This document shows, in pieces, positions 22,115 through 33,879 of a DNA stretch of 64,000 nucleotides (position 1 is its first letter; each line of letters starts with the position of its first letter). Made by a program: the position numbers and the translations under genes. Origin of the DNA: Lucinisca nassula (Eukaryota; Mollusca; Bivalvia; Lucinida; Lucinidae); assembly GCA_963580285.1 (NCBI GenBank), contig OY757016.1:43229124-43293123 (forward strand), written 5' to 3'. The notes beneath the pieces were generated by a model that did not search any database, was not told the DNA's origin, and was given only the letters and a program-made list of their open reading frames with translations.

Positions 22115-24235
22115 CTGCGACCCAGGTGTCGTTTCTAGCTGTTGATGGAACAAAATAGAGCAAAAAATCATAGTGTTGCTAAGGAGAAGCCACGAACAAT
22201 AAAATAGCCATCTCGAGCCACTGACAGAAGGATTTAGTTCCGTGAAAGCACAATCTGACACACAAAACAAGACGCACCAACATATAAATCTAATAAGCAT
22301 ATAAGAAACTGCAAAGCTAGAAACCAAAACCACAATAGAAAAGTTGTACTTAGATTATAACGACTGAAATTATCTCCCAAAATAACATGAGTAAATAGTA
22401 CCAAAGAAATGATAAATGAGCTAGCTCATAAATAGCCAGCCGTAAGCTACCCGCTAATACAGAATCGACCACCTCAATGTAGTCGATAGGCTGCACAAAC
22501 GTAGGATCAGTTTCCACCACAATGAAAGGGTGTGTTGTTATAAAATCAAAGGCAGATATCATGTGAGACGTCCATATCCTTTCTGCAGATAGTTCAGAAT
22601 GAAATATATTAAGTGGAAGAAAATAAGTATGATTTATCGGCAACAGCAATTTTGCCCTCGATGGTTTAATGGCGCTGTTGACATGTTTTAAGCTCCAGGT
22701 ATATATGTGTGTGCCAATCCAGTATTAACAAGTGATCTAGGCCAGGACAAACCTTCGAGGTCGACCATAAGAGACAGCTTGGCTAGAATTATTATTACTA
22801 TTATTATTATTATCTTACAACTCTTGAACTCTGTTGGTGGCTTGGTGTATATGATTTATACGCCCAATTATGTGTATTGTTTTTACGTATTCGGCTTTAG
22901 ATATTTATATTTCCTAGATGCTTGCAGTTCGTTTGCTTGCTTATATTTATTAAATATGTTTATTTTTAAGTTTCCGTCTGAGTTTGACTACAATCCTCTA
23001 GTTCATTACATGTTTTGGAAGGTAAAACTTTAAGTTCATTAACAGTTGAAAAGAAGTAAACTTCAAAGGGATAAAAACCTATTTTAAAGCAAACAGGAAC
23101 GATTGATATAATGAATCAGTGATCATGTTACGCATACCTATTTTACATTATTCACTTTTTGCACCGAATAGAGTTTTTACATTTGGTTTCATGTTTCTAC
23201 TTTCTATATAGAATTAGATTATGTATATACTTGTTGGTTCAAATAAGCATTAAGCAGGGTGGTTTTCGTAAACTGCATTGAATATTGGATCTCCGAATGT
23301 CAATCCGTGCCTCACAATAAATAACGACAACCTTTTTACATGGCTGTTGTGTCTCGTTGAATGAATGTTCTTGTCGCGATTGGATAATGTTTGGATTTTG
23401 ATAATAATCTTATCCTGTATTTAATTTATATTTCTTTTCAATAGCTTGACTTTCTAAGTTCACCTTGTATGCTTTTGACCTCTTATTTAAGTTGAAGAGC
23501 ATTGTTGCCAGATTTTATGAAATCGAATAAGATTATCAGGCGGGATATATACACTTCTTGTGCAGGGTCTTCCTTGGACTGCTCTGATAACACAGAACAT
23601 GTTGTCATAGGAATGTTAACACATTGATCTTAAGAGAACAAAAATTTGATCTGATGCTACTACAAGCAATTTAGCATCCATATTTTTCTGTCATGAGTAT
23701 CTACTTAGCTGTATCCATATCAGATGAACAGTCAGATTTTTGCAGAGATAAAAACAGAAAAGATTTACCGGACTAACAACAGAACGGAGACGTTGTTACC
23801 AATCGTAACCTAATAAACATGATAAATGGTATATTTCTTCGGTAGGCTTTTGCATAGTTCTAGAGATTGTCGTTTACCCAAAAACTAGGCACGATTTGAT
23901 ATGTCAAAATTGAAAATAGAAAACCTTAAAATATTGGTCCACAGATAGCTTGCAAACTGAACGAAAAACGATCAGACAATTGAAAAGATCACAAGTTCGA
24001 AGCAACGGGCCCATCGAAATACATGTAAAACCCAAGAGATCAGAGATCAGATACAATGTTTAAAAAAGAGACATATACCGAATAAAAATCGCGAGCCAAT
24101 GCACGGGGCTTTGAAAATATCAAAACGCATGCATAGTACTTTTTTTTCTATAAAGTTGTTTACTGGCTGGCAAAAGATACAGGAAATGATATTGATAGGG
24201 ATAATGCTGCAAACTGCAAAACATATTAGAATCTT
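22115..24235. other. No recognised feature
   Basis: Frames at 22350-22649 (minus, 99 aa) and 22707-23033 (plus, 108 aa) overlap AT-rich low-complexity sequence and match no family I know. A short ATT run lies near 22790-22813. Confidence 0.4.
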
Positions 24236-24237
24236 AT

Positions 24238-24640
24238 ATGGGTGTGAGGGGTGGATTGAAAAATCCGTCCCGAGGGACACTGTCCGGCATCACGAGGCTT
24301 GCCGAGTGATGCCGGACAGTGATCCCGAGGGACGGATTTTTCTATCCACCCCTCACACCCATATTGGATTCTTTTTCTTGCATACCTTCCATTTCTATTG
24401 CGAATTTTTAATGCTGCTGTCACTTCGGTTACCGACGTCCGCCATTTTGTGATGACACAACAGGAATGTTTAGTGACGTCACGCATGACGACGCCGATCA
24501 TGAAGTTGTAATCAACCAGTGCATTTATCAAACACGCGATTATATTCGATTTAGGGTCGGAACACTAGGGTCAGAACACAAATTTCTATCCCAGGGTAAA
24601 ATCACGGATTTCCTTGTCTGGTGTGCAAGAATGATTGTTA
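24238..24640. mobile_element. Family D element with 125-bp near-perfect palindrome (24238-24362)
   Basis: The palindrome starts ATGGGTGTGAGGGGTGGATT and closes on its inverse, with GAGGCTTGCC at the centre. To its right, GATTCTTTTTCTTGCA and ACGGATTTCCTTGTCTGG are shared with 52725-53015, and in reverse partly with 35885-36130. Confidence 0.8.
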
Positions 24641-24644
24641 CTCT

Positions 24645-25112
24645 TGGACCAAAATTAGATCAGTGTTGTTCTGACTTCGGCCCACGGGGTTTAAGCTTTA
24701 ATCAGTCTCATTTAGACAAATACATGACCATAAACTCTATATTTTCATTTCAATGAGTATAAACTTGTTCAAAGAGAAGCTGCAGTCAGAAGTGATATTT
24801 TTGTGACCTTTACTATTAATCTAGCGCCTAGTACATTGCATTTTCCACGTATATTCTCGCCATTTAATGGTTTATCTGACCACTTGGGAATTTTCGGAAG
24901 CACACACCTTGAGGTTTTCAATTATTAATGGAAAAATTTTCTGCCGGAAGGACTTTACAATTTAATTATCCTGGTATTACTATACAGTTGTACACAAAGC
25001 TATGTGCCACCAGGTAAATTCCAGCAAAACACTGCGTGTCGACAACAACGTGTAAAATGGAAAGAGGGTGAAAGAAATTTTGGGTCAGATGGCAACTTAA
25101 TGTGTGGGCAAT
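24645..25112. other. No recognised feature
   Basis: Intronic sequence with no assigned repeat. Confidence 0.4.
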
Positions 25113-25114
25113 GG

Positions 25115-25418
25115 CATCAGGAAAACACGCTATATAATTTTGACCCCCTCAAACCCAACTTTTATATTGTAAAACTGGGGTGTACACGGGTATAAATTAT
25201 TTTTCTTATTTCTGCTCAAAGCATAGACTGTGGGTACTCGTTAGAACCGCCTCGCCGAGGCGGTTCTAACGAGTTCCCACAAGCTATGTTTAGAGCAGAA
25301 ATATGAAAAATATCGGAATTTTTATCGGAAAATTTTCATTTTTTTTTGGGGGGGGGGGTGGGGGGCAGCAAAATTTTCAAAATATTTGAATACACACATG
25401 TAGGCGTGTTTTCGTAAG
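25115..25418. mobile_element. Family A1 MITE, full; core 25222-25288
   Basis: Left end GGAAAACACGCTATATAATT, inner hairpin AACCCAACTTTTATATTG, near-perfect core, right end GTAGGCGTGTTTTCGTAA. Confidence 0.88.
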
Positions 25419-25419
25419 G

Positions 25420-26335
25420 GTACGCAGTATGTGTATTACATACTTAACGAAAAGACGATAGCTTATAATGAATGCAAACATACAAGTATATGACCTTGAC
25501 CTAAATATAAAGTGCGGACAAGAATAAATTGTTACCATCCTCGCGTTATGTATTGTGTTTTTTAACCCCCTAAAAGAAATCCTGTCGCTTTCTTACATTT
25601 AATTTCAACTAGTACAACAAAATTTTATATGACCATTTAATTGGTGGGTTGTTGGCAGAATAATTTTCACCATCATAAAGACGGGCGACTTGTTCAGCAA
25701 CTACCACTATACAAGGATGCTTATTGACTGGCGACAGTGAAAAATGACCACCAGTTGTGAATGGTCTCGAACTATTAACTTAATTAGGAAGACACATCCA
25801 TCCCTTTCAGCTGAGTTAATAGGCACGCCCATGAGTTAACCCGAATAAAGAGAGGAAAACAACCCGGAAAAAGGCCGTTGTAAGGCTATTGTGCCGAGAT
25901 GCTAATTTTCTATCAAATGTTATGTTAGTTCCAAGTGGTTGAGGGCTCGTCTCTGTCGGTCATTACGGATGAATTAATGCTACCTTTTTGTTGCTGTTTC
26001 ACGGTCCGATAAGCTGGCAAGATGTATAGTTTGTATGTCATGAGGAGACCGTACTCCTCAAATAAATTGTCAAAACCAACAAACAACATTGTGTATTAAT
26101 GGAGGTGCATATAATTTGGTATTTCCTTTTTTCAAAGTTATTGTATAAAGTACTATCTTTTGTATGTTAATGAAATTGAACTTCAACCACGGAAGTTATG
26201 ATTCATATTGTATGAATGTATAGATTTAGAAACAAATCTATAATTTTCAATGGCTTATGGGGTATATGCAGTTTCATGGGACGAAACTCTTTCAAAGACC
26301 GCGGACTATTCGGTCTTCCAGCCTGTCAACTGAAA
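25420..26335. other. No recognised feature
   Basis: Intronic sequence with no assigned repeat or coding frame. Confidence 0.4.
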
Positions 26336-26344
26336 TTTAGACTT

Positions 26345-26500
26345 AAGAAATAGATCAGCTCTAACTGTGATTTGTTGAGTCGGTCAGTTGTAAGTAGACA
26401 AAACAAGCGCGCTACGCTCGTGATTTGATATACTTTAAAACTGACCTCCAAACTGTGATTTATTACTCAACAAATCACAAACTAGAGCTGATCTATTTCG
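26345..26500. repeat. Inverted repeat pair
   Basis: AGATCAGCTCTAACTGTGAT (26352) is matched in reverse by ATCACAAACTAGAGCTGATC (26472), with CTCAACAAATCAC/GTGATTTGTTGAG continuing the pairing. About 100 bp separate the arms. Confidence 0.75.
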
Positions 26501-26659
26501 ATTCTAACAGACTGAAAATCGACAATAATGCTGTTGTTTCCTTCAAAACTCACAACTTTTCGCCATTGTTAGAAGAAATCCCGCTAAAATTATCGACTGA
26601 AACACATGCATTTATATACTTTTCTAACGTTTTCGATGCGAGAAAATGACGTTACACCA

Positions 26660-26735
26660 TCCAACGTCAAGGAAACCGACTAGTGACGTCATAATTTCGC
26701 AGTTTTTTTTTATGACGTCACTTGTCACGCTCTTC
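26660..26735. promoter_or_regulatory. Palindromic pair of CRE-like TGACGTCA sites
   Basis: GTGACGTCATAA (26683) and its inverse TTATGACGTCAC flank a short AT spacer. TGACGTCA is the CREB/ATF consensus. It may only be part of a repeat; function is not shown. Confidence 0.3.
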
Positions 26736-27410
26736 CTTGCCGTGATTTGTTGTAGAATAAAACACAGTTATTTTCCATTGCCTACATAGGCGCGCTGTGT
26801 TAGATTAAGCGGTGAGACTCGGCTCCTTAACATCGAACAAACATTTTATAGAGTAGAACGGTGTTTCGAAACGATTCAGTGGTCTCCCTTATAAAAAGTG
26901 GAATTTACATCATGTGTAGTCATTTCCCTTAACACTACAGATTCCCTATTACTTCGATTTTCCATCATTTTGCGCATTGTCAGTGTTGCAGTAAAATTAC
27001 AAAATTTACAAAATTGAAATTATTTTTAAACCCTTCATATTTTAAATTTGTGAAGTTTATAGGTTCATGACCTGATTCGCATTAATTGAGGAAAAGTGAA
27101 AACACCGCATTCGGGCTATACAGAATAATTGTAATACCCACGATTAAAAGTTAAATTCAGAAAATTTAGTTTAACTTAAATTTTGTGTAATAAACATTCC
27201 ATTTGTATGAGTTCATCATCTTATATTTACATGTTCTTGGACAGTATTTCTCTAAATCTATGTCAACTACAATTAGTTTACCCGTATATGACATAGACAA
27301 TCTTCTGGCCATTAGCTTTAGAAATGTCCAGTTCCAGTTCAAGTAATGTGTGCTTTTATATTTTATTTACCGTAATTTTTACCAAATTATCAGTAATTTA
27401 AGCAAAAAGT
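26736..27410. other. No recognised feature
   Basis: AT-rich intron. Confidence 0.4.
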
Positions 27411-27414
27411 GAAG

Positions 27415-27462
27415 GCACTGATCAGAAGCCGCGTTTTGCGGCGTCTGATCTGTGTCTTTATT
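27415..27462. repeat. Family B palindrome, short
   Basis: CACTGATCAGAAGCCGCG and its inverse around TTTTG. The outer arms have decayed. Confidence 0.65.
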
Positions 27463-27796
27463 GGTTTGGGGGACGCTAAGCACTCATGGGTTTAGAGCAG
27501 ACGTATTGTCAATTGGTCTAGTGTATACTATGACCTTGTCTAATGCCGTTGTTAGCGGTATTTAAGTAGTTTAAATGGCGCCGACATTTTCTCTCATTAG
27601 AAAGCGAACGCAGTAAAAGTGAAACAGTAATTTTAAGATTCATTTACATTCTTAACTTGTGATTAAGTGTTCTTTTAAATAGTACAGGAAAAGTTGTGCG
27701 GGTAATATTGTTGTCATCCCATATTTAAACATTCAATTTCATACCTCGAAAGCCATACTTTATGTGAAATGAACAGCAAAAATACTTATCCTTTCA

Positions 27797-28072
27797 TCAC
27801 GAAAACACGCCTATATAATTTTGACCCCCTTGAACCCCACTTTTATATAGTAAAACTGGGGTTTCCGGGGGTATACCTTATTTTTCTTATTTCTGCCCTA
27901 AAATATAGATTGTGGGTACTCGTTAGAACCGCCTCATCGAGGCGGTTCTAACGAGTGCCCACAATCTATATTTGGAGCAGAAATAAGAAAAATAGCACAA
28001 TTTTTCATCATAAATTTTTCATTTTTCGGCGATAAATGTGGCTTTGTATTTGTATAGGCGTGTTTGCGTAAT
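27797..28072. mobile_element. Family A1 MITE, full; core 27903-27971
   Basis: CACGAAAACACGCCTATATA at the left and TATAGGCGTGTTTGCGTAAT at the right. The core arms are almost perfect, with a CTCATCGAG loop. Confidence 0.9.
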
Positions 28073-28096
28073 GTTAAGCTTTGTTGGGCTGGTACC

Positions 28097-28192
28097 GTGC
28101 AAGTGGTCTCTGCTTTTGTCGTGCAAGTGTTATGTGCTTGTACTGTGCAAGTGTTATGTGCTTGTATCGTGCAAGTACTCTGTGTTTGTAAC
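28097..28192 (+). repeat. 24-bp minisatellite, four units
   Basis: Units start GTGCAAGTG at 28097, 28121, 28145 and 28169. Because 24 is divisible by 3, the frames read as repeated CKCYVLV-like peptides. These are not genes. Confidence 0.9.
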
Positions 28193-28193
28193 T

Positions 28194-28593
28194 TCAGGCC
28201 TCATATTTTTCAGGCATATGCAGGATTTCAGGCTTTTTTTATCTTAATTTTTTCTTGATTTTTCATGATTTCAGGCTTTTTAGATTTTGATTTTTTCCTC
28301 CTATATTCTGTTTAAAATGACTATATAATGCTCATCCTGCTGAATAAAATTATTTAGCTACACTCATTTCTGACTATTCACCAATCAAATTACTTGATAT
28401 AATGTATTTGTTCAAATCAGAAACTGCGTTACAAACAGTGTAGATCCTGATCAGATGGCTTCTTCAGAAGCCATCTGACCTGGATTTACACTGTTTGCAA
28501 AGGTAATGGTTGCTGTGTTCAGCAGGATGAGGGTTAAGGCTGCAAAATCGGGTCTTTCAGGCATGGAAAAGCTTAGTCAGTATGAGGCCTGTA
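28194..28593. mobile_element. Long family B MITE (subfamily with CAGGCCT ends)
   Basis: The outer ends CAGGCCTCATATTTTTCAGG and (inverted) ATGAGGCCTG frame the B core (28434-28500), whose inner arms read CAGATGGCTTCT/AGAAGCCATCTG. The same arrangement occurs at 58603-58963. Confidence 0.8.
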
Positions 28594-29945
28594 ACTTACA
28601 AGTGCTTTGAGCTTATGCCGCGAAAACCCTTTCCATTGGTGCCACTGGTGGGCTGTTACCTTCGAATTTGGCCTTTTCTGTGTTTTGTCACCTTTTTTCA
28701 GTCAAACTTGGACCTGAACAATCAAAAAGAGCTTTACAGTTTATCCAAAACGTACGCACATGTATTCGTGGTAAAACTGTTTACAAAGAATGCAAGACAT
28801 TCGATTCGGTATGGTAGCCTGTCTGAAAGGTATTGCTTTGTCAATATTTTCTGGCAGAAAGTAAAAGAACCAAATGACTTTCGACATGCCGTGACGAACT
28901 TTATCGTGCAAAATCATGCTTATGACAGATGCTATCGACTTCAGGAGTTGTTCTTTGAGAAACTTATTTATTTGAAATAGGGATTTTCCTATTTTGGCTG
29001 GCCTAAATTAAAAACAAAGACGTACATTAGGCTTGCGGTAAAATTTGCTGCGATATTGTAGGTCATGGTCAGTTAATCTTCCGGGATATGAGAATGTTTC
29101 TTAATGAGAAGTAGGTAATAGGTGCGGCTTTAGAAGCATATTTAAGAAATGAATGTATGTAAGTAGACAGGCTCGTCTGTCAAGGAATTACGAACAGAGA
29201 CGATGAAATTAGGGGGCGCTTCTTTCTCAGGCGAAAACTGCCGAATTACACACTGATGATAATTCATTCTGACACGGGATGAGTAGTAATTTTATGAATG
29301 AATAAGAAGTTCTCTGTTCATTGTTGATGGTTCCACGGACATTTTGTGAAAAGGAACACCCAAGTTATTAAAATTAACAGTAGTGTATAGTGCGTATATT
29401 GATAGGTTGAAACACAGAGCATGAATGAAATTTTGAATAAATTTATGAATAATTCATAACTATTTAATAAGTTTATATTGCACCGTTCATCAAACTATTG
29501 CTGATAACATCATAGTGATATGATACGAAAGATGTCGTTGTAACAAAATGAGTGCAGGGTGCCAGGTATACTGCATTGTATCTTAAACATTCCACATTTT
29601 AAATCGTCCTAAATAATAGTTATTAGAAGATGAAAACAATCCGAATTAATCACCCAGTTAACCTATGTTATGAACATAAATGCAAAACGTGTAATTTTTA
29701 TATAAACAATGTTTGGAGCAGGAATAAGAAAAAAATCCCTCTTTCCTGAACGCTCGATGCACCAGTAGGATAGGGAAGTAATCATTTTTTCAGGGATAGA
29801 ATAAATTGCGCCCCATTGCAAGCTTGGTCCCTCCCCTTTCATTGTTTTATTCAGTCGTGTTAAATATACCTGAAATGTTGGTACGTGACTTTTTATGGGT
29901 CGATGTGACGATGTATAGTGTCACTGTCACTAAGTTTGTCTTTTT
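28594..29945. other. Unassigned 3' part of the intron
   Basis: Holds the longest unrecognised frame near the gene (28582-28980, 132 codons), which starts inside the B element and shows no domain. Confidence 0.4.
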
Positions 29946-29958
29946 ATGTCTTTTGCAG

Positions 29959-30381
29959 GTCAGTCGACCACTTACGATGAAGAAAGATGGAATCCAGACG
30001 AGAAACCGAAAGATGTCGACCAAAAGCAAGAAAAACAAGAAACTAGCGGCCATGTCAGACCTATTGAAGGGACCTTTGGACAAGTTCTCGGGTTTCCCGC
30101 CAAATTTGAACCCAGCCATGCACGCGCCAATGCCAACGTATATGACCGGTGGAGGTTCTTTCGGAGGGTCCTTTATGTCTCATAGCGGCCATCACATGCA
30201 AGGATCGGCTGGGGGAATGCCCGGGGGCTTCGGAAACTCGTTTCCATCCTCGCTCCAGTCCAGCTTCTCATCATCGTTCAGTAACATACCTAACATCCCC
30301 TCATCAGGCTATTCATCCGGGTTAACATCGGGGCTTAATTTATCGACGTCATCAAATATGGTGGGACCTGCCATGGCATGA
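29959..30381 (+). CDS. GATA2/3: GATA factor (GATA1/2/3 class), terminal coding exon
   Basis: The exon follows a CTTTTGCAG acceptor (AG at 29957-29958), reads in phase from the zinc-finger exon, and encodes 140 residues plus TGA at 30379-30381. Its first residues, VSRPLTMKKDGIQTRNRKMS, are the basic arm that follows the C-finger and helps DNA contact and nuclear import. The GIQTRNRKMS form is typical of GATA1/2/3, while GATA4/5/6 have GIQTRKRKPK. A lysine cluster (KSKKNKK) follows. From about residue 45 the chain is low-complexity, rich in Gly, Ser, Met, His and Pro, and ends GPAMA. Such C-termini diverge quickly in this family. The Ser in VSRPL, where most family members have Asn, is a mild oddity. 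A longer open frame begins upstream at 29806, but it runs through the intron and is not the real start. Confidence 0.96.
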   Translation, partial: VSRPLTMKKDGIQTRNRKMSTKSKKNKKLAAMSDLLKGPLDKFSGFPPNLNPAMHAPMPTYMTGGGSFGGSFMSHSGHHMQGSAGGMPGGFGNSFPSSLQSSFSSSFSNIPNIPSSGYSSGLTSGLNLSTSSNMVGPAMA

Positions 30382-30830
30382 CTATAGAAGGGACATTACT
30401 CGCGTGAACTTACACGTCAGTTGAAATGAACATACATATACGTTTCATGTCTTGGCACTCATTGGTGCTCGGCAGCACGTGAACTTATAGTGTATACCAC
30501 TATTTTGCATTGTGATCATTTCTATTTCCGGAGAACAAAAAAAATACGAGAAATCATAATTCCAATCCAAACTCATCTAAAAACATACTCATTATGCAAA
30601 AAGTGCAATTGGAGAATATGTCTGCTCTGATACAAGCTGAAAACAAGATAGGGCGCTGGGAAATAGATGTGCGTGATGAACTCTCATTAGGGGAGGACTG
30701 TTCACCACGACGAAAATACATGGTACAAAAACAGAAGTAGTCATAAGGATGGATAATATGCAAGGTTCTGTACAAAACAGGATTGTGTTGCGGGATGAAT
30801 AAATCCGAATAAAAGAACTTGTAATATGAC
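30382..30830 (+). other. GATA2/3: 3' UTR of the GATA gene with candidate poly(A) signals
   Basis: This non-coding sequence follows the stop codon. Two canonical AATAAA hexamers lie at 30798-30803 and 30808-30813, giving a 3' UTR of roughly 440 nt if used. There is no transcript evidence, and longer UTRs using later signals are possible. Confidence 0.5.
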
Positions 30831-30989
30831 AAGGCTGAAGATTGACTGTGCTTGAAAAATGGGCTGTTAGTGAAGACGAGACGCGAGTTAAATGACACGC
30901 TAAAGGCTATTCAGTCATTCAAAAGTTACTCACTGTTTGACCTCAAAACTGGTTCTTATTGTATGTGAGCTTCGACGAGCGAAATGGAG

Positions 30990-31160
30990 TCTTCGCGCAT
31001 GCGCGCTCAGGAAAGGCTCAAATCAGCCTGCGTTTCCATTCAGCTCTAGTAAAACCTAATTCTATATGAAAAATAGGTCAATGGACATCCATATACCGCT
31101 AAGCGAAGACTCAAATCAGACTGCGCACATGCGCAGTCTGATCTGAGTCTTCGCTGGGCG
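30990..31160. repeat. GC-richer palindromic element
   Basis: GCGAAGACTCAAATCAGACT at 31101 folds back on AGTCTGATCTGAGTCTTCGC across GCGCACATGCGC. CTTCGCGCATGCGCGCTCA at 30992 is shared with 8464. Confidence 0.75.
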
Positions 31161-31164
31161 CACG

Positions 31165-31825
31165 CGCTCGTAGAACCCTTTTCGCTCGGCGTAGACCTTG
31201 TAATGTGAGAGTACAGGGACACCGATCTTCGTGTTGGAAGTGAGACTAAAACACCATAATCACGTGCTACTCAGGAATTACTAGTTAGGTGTCCTCAAGA
31301 AGATGGCCTTTGTGTCGGTTGAACTGAATGGATCTATTGACTGAACAATATTTGTTGGTGTTAAAATGTCTCATTTGAGTAATGGGTGTTTTGAATTGCG
31401 GTGCTCGAATTCCCGGACTCGTTTTACGGTTGAATGAGTAACAGATCATGTACATACACGTGTTATGCCCTTTTCAACAGGGATGGAGTTATGTGCAGTT
31501 GAACTAAACAAAGATTTCAATTTTTCTTCAAATGCCTAGGCATGATTGAAGTGTATATTGCTAAACAATTAAGACTGTAAATATTAAATTATTTAATGTT
31601 GACCAGAGTTTAGATCTGCTTATGCAGGTTTATACAAATGAATTGTTATTCATGTACATGTATATTTCTCAAAAAAAATATCATCATATGATAAATGTCT
31701 AGTCCCGGTATTTTGTTTAGAATCTCAGATTTTAAGGGGAATGGATTTGTCTGAAAGGTTTAAAAACTATTTCCAAATAAGGCATATATTTCTGAAGACA
31801 AATTAACTGAATGCCTTTCAGTAAC
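31165..31825. other. No recognised feature
   Basis: Sequence downstream of the GATA gene with no assigned feature. Confidence 0.4.
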
Positions 31826-31828
31826 AGT

Positions 31829-32120
31829 CATCCCGAAAACAAGCCTATATAATTTTGACCCCCTTAAACCCCACTTATATACAGTAAAACTAGGGTATAC
31901 AGGAGTATACATAATTGTTTCTTATTCCTGCTCAAAATCACATATTCAGGGTATTCGTTAGAACCGCCTCGACGTCGAGGCAGTGCTAACGAGTACCCTA
32001 AATCTATGATTTGAGCAAAAATATTAAAAAAAAAAATATCAGAATGTTTTATCAGAAAATTTTCATTTTTTTTTTCGGTGGTAAAATGTTCAATATTTTT
32101 GAATAGGCTTGTTTTCGTAA
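31829..32120. mobile_element. Family A1 MITE; core 31940-32009
   Basis: Ends CCCGAAAACAAGCCTATATA and GAATAGGCTTGTTTTCGTAA carry the same AAGCC variant on both sides. Core arms share AGGGTA/TACCCT, a paired change from the consensus TGGGTA/TACCCA. Confidence 0.88.
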
Positions 32121-32364
32121 AGACATTGCATTTTCTTTCGCCAGAAATTGACAACTCCCTGGCGAAAGAAAGAATATGCACTGTGCTGTTACCGAAAAAA
32201 ATTCTTGCTAACCGCTTATAAGTCCAGGAAAAGTGTGGTTAGGTAATCTGACCGACACGATATTGTCTAAGTAGTATTGACCGGGTCGTTAAAGAAAACA
32301 GATCCTGTCAGTAAGGAAATGCATCTCTTAAGGAATAAATATGCTGACTGTAAGCATGTTCCTT

Positions 32365-32660
32365 CCCCCCGCCAATTAGGGCTTGGAAAAATTGATTAGG
32401 CTGCATGGTGCTTCCACGCAGAGCTTAAACCGACCGCACATGAGTACTGGTAAACCGCCTAGAAGGTCTTAGCCTGCCCAGGCAAAATGGTGCGAGTCGG
32501 ACCCTCCCTTTATATATACCCTATTGTATTTTTTGGTGGCAGAGCCTGTGCTGTCATTTCATCTCAATGTCCGAAAAAGTTTCCCAAAATTGGAAGCAAC
32601 GTCTTCAAAATGACCTAAATAGTGTTGACGGGGATGTAAAACCTCAAATCAAACAACAAA
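32365..32660 (+). mobile_element. S1 SINE, full length
   Basis: CCCCGCCAATTAGGGCTTGG head to GTTGACGGGGATGTAAAACC tail and a CAAACAACAAA end. Confidence 0.85.
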
Positions 32661-32709
32661 AACCACTTGGAGGATACATGAAAAGCATTAAGATAACACA
32701 CCCATTTTC

Positions 32710-32955
32710 GATAGCCCATAAGTTGTTCCATGGCTCCAAAACTTACAAGTTTTCTTGATGAAAATTTATGATACATTTCTTACTTTTGCTTCAAACATAG
32801 ATTGTGGGTGCTCGTTGGAACCGCATAATTGAGGCGATTCCAACGAGTACCCATAAGCTATGTTTCTTGGCAGAAATAGAAAACTTATCATTATCCTTGT
32901 AAACCCTACTTTTCTTTATATAAAGTTGGATTTTCAAGGTGTACATTACATGGGT
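32710..32955. mobile_element. Family A MITE; core 32795-32862
   Basis: Core arms share the paired change TTGGAA/TTCCAA against the consensus TTAGAA/TTCTAA. The A2-like right end has an AAACCCTACTTTTC hairpin and a GGTTGTTTGC end. Confidence 0.85.
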
Positions 32956-32959
32956 TGTT

Positions 32960-33580
32960 TGCACAATGCTGCGAGGAATGTCCCTTGTCAGATCGATCCA
33001 TTTCTCCTTTAATGAATTGTACAGTGAGTGCCATAATTATGTTCCAGTTTACAGTTTATTTATGCTCATATAGTTCATAAGGCCTCGAGGAATCGTTTAT
33101 CTCAGATTTCATAAAATCATTTATCTAAATGCTACAATATTTTCCAGTCTGCATATCATCATTTTATATTTATTTCATGTATACATTTTCATTCTCATAA
33201 AAATTGATTACCATGCAATACAAGTTTAAGCAGGAAAAGACCAAAAAGACAAATACGCAAGCAAAACTAATGTAATCTTCAAGTAGATAAAATGTCTTCA
33301 TTTTCATGAAAGGTTTTTTTCCTCTAAGTATCACTGCCTCATATCATACTAATGAATCCATGCAACTAAAACTCCAGTAACGCCACCTTATATGGAGAAA
33401 ATGGTGTTATATCTCATTTTTATCCAAACAGATTGCAAAAACTCGGTTGGAGAGCCTCAGATCCCAAAATCTTTATTTGGAACAAAAACAAAAAGAACTT
33501 TTGTAAATTTATATCTTCTCATGTTATGAGACGTAATGCATTCTTACATATGCCCAAAATTGCCTTTTCAGATGAAAAAA
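32960..33580. other. No recognised feature
   Basis: AT-rich. A 33386-33420 block (CCTTATATGGAGAAAATGGT) resembles the inner A hairpin. Confidence 0.4.
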
Positions 33581-33584
33581 AATC

Positions 33585-33855
33585 ATTATGAAAACACGCC
33601 TATACAAAAACATTTTAACCTTTACCACAAAAAAAAAAACGAAAAATTTAAGAGGAAAAATAGTGATATTTCTCTTATTTCTGCTTAAAATATAGATTGT
33701 TGGTACTCGTTAGAACCGCCTCGATGAGGCGGTTCTAACGAGTACCAACAATCTATATTTTAGGACAGAAATAAGAAAAATAAGGTTTACCTCTGTAAAC
33801 CCCCGTTTTACCATATAAAAGGGGGTCTACATTATATAGGCTTGTTTTCGTGATG
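33585..33855. mobile_element. Family A1 MITE; core 33690-33758
   Basis: Ends ATGAAAACACGCCTATAC and TATAGGCTTGTTTTCGTGAT. The core is a perfect-looking hairpin with the paired change GTTGGT/ACCAAC from the consensus GTGGGT/ACCCAC. Confidence 0.9.
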
Positions 33856-33879
33856 AATGTGAGTTTTATAACACTAGTT

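Larger units (their letters stand above)
19495..29958 (+). other. GATA2/3: Intron of the GATA gene (10,464 bp)
   Basis: The boundaries are a strong GTAAGT donor at 19495 and a pyrimidine-rich TTTTGCAG acceptor ending at 29958. Splicing here joins KLHN to VSRPLTMKK without a gap. The intron holds family A MITEs (19540, 25115, 27797), family B hairpins (20755, 27415, 28194), a family D palindrome (24238) and a 24-bp minisatellite (28097). I saw no further exon in it. Confidence 0.93.

Noticed and set aside
22350..22649. 99-codon minus-strand frame
   Set aside because: No recognisable domain; AT-rich intronic sequence with an opposing frame nearby.
26660..26735. CRE-driven promoter
   Set aside because: The TGACGTCA pair forms a palindrome within AT-rich intron, with no TATA box, start site or gene next to it, so I kept it only as a low-confidence motif.
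28582..28980. 132-codon open frame in the GATA intron
   Set aside because: It starts within a family B element, shows no domain, has no promoter or repeat-independent support, and is probably chance.
29806..30381. A 191-codon frame starting upstream of the last GATA exon
   Set aside because: Its first 51 codons run through the intron and a pyrimidine-rich acceptor; family similarity begins exactly at 29959.
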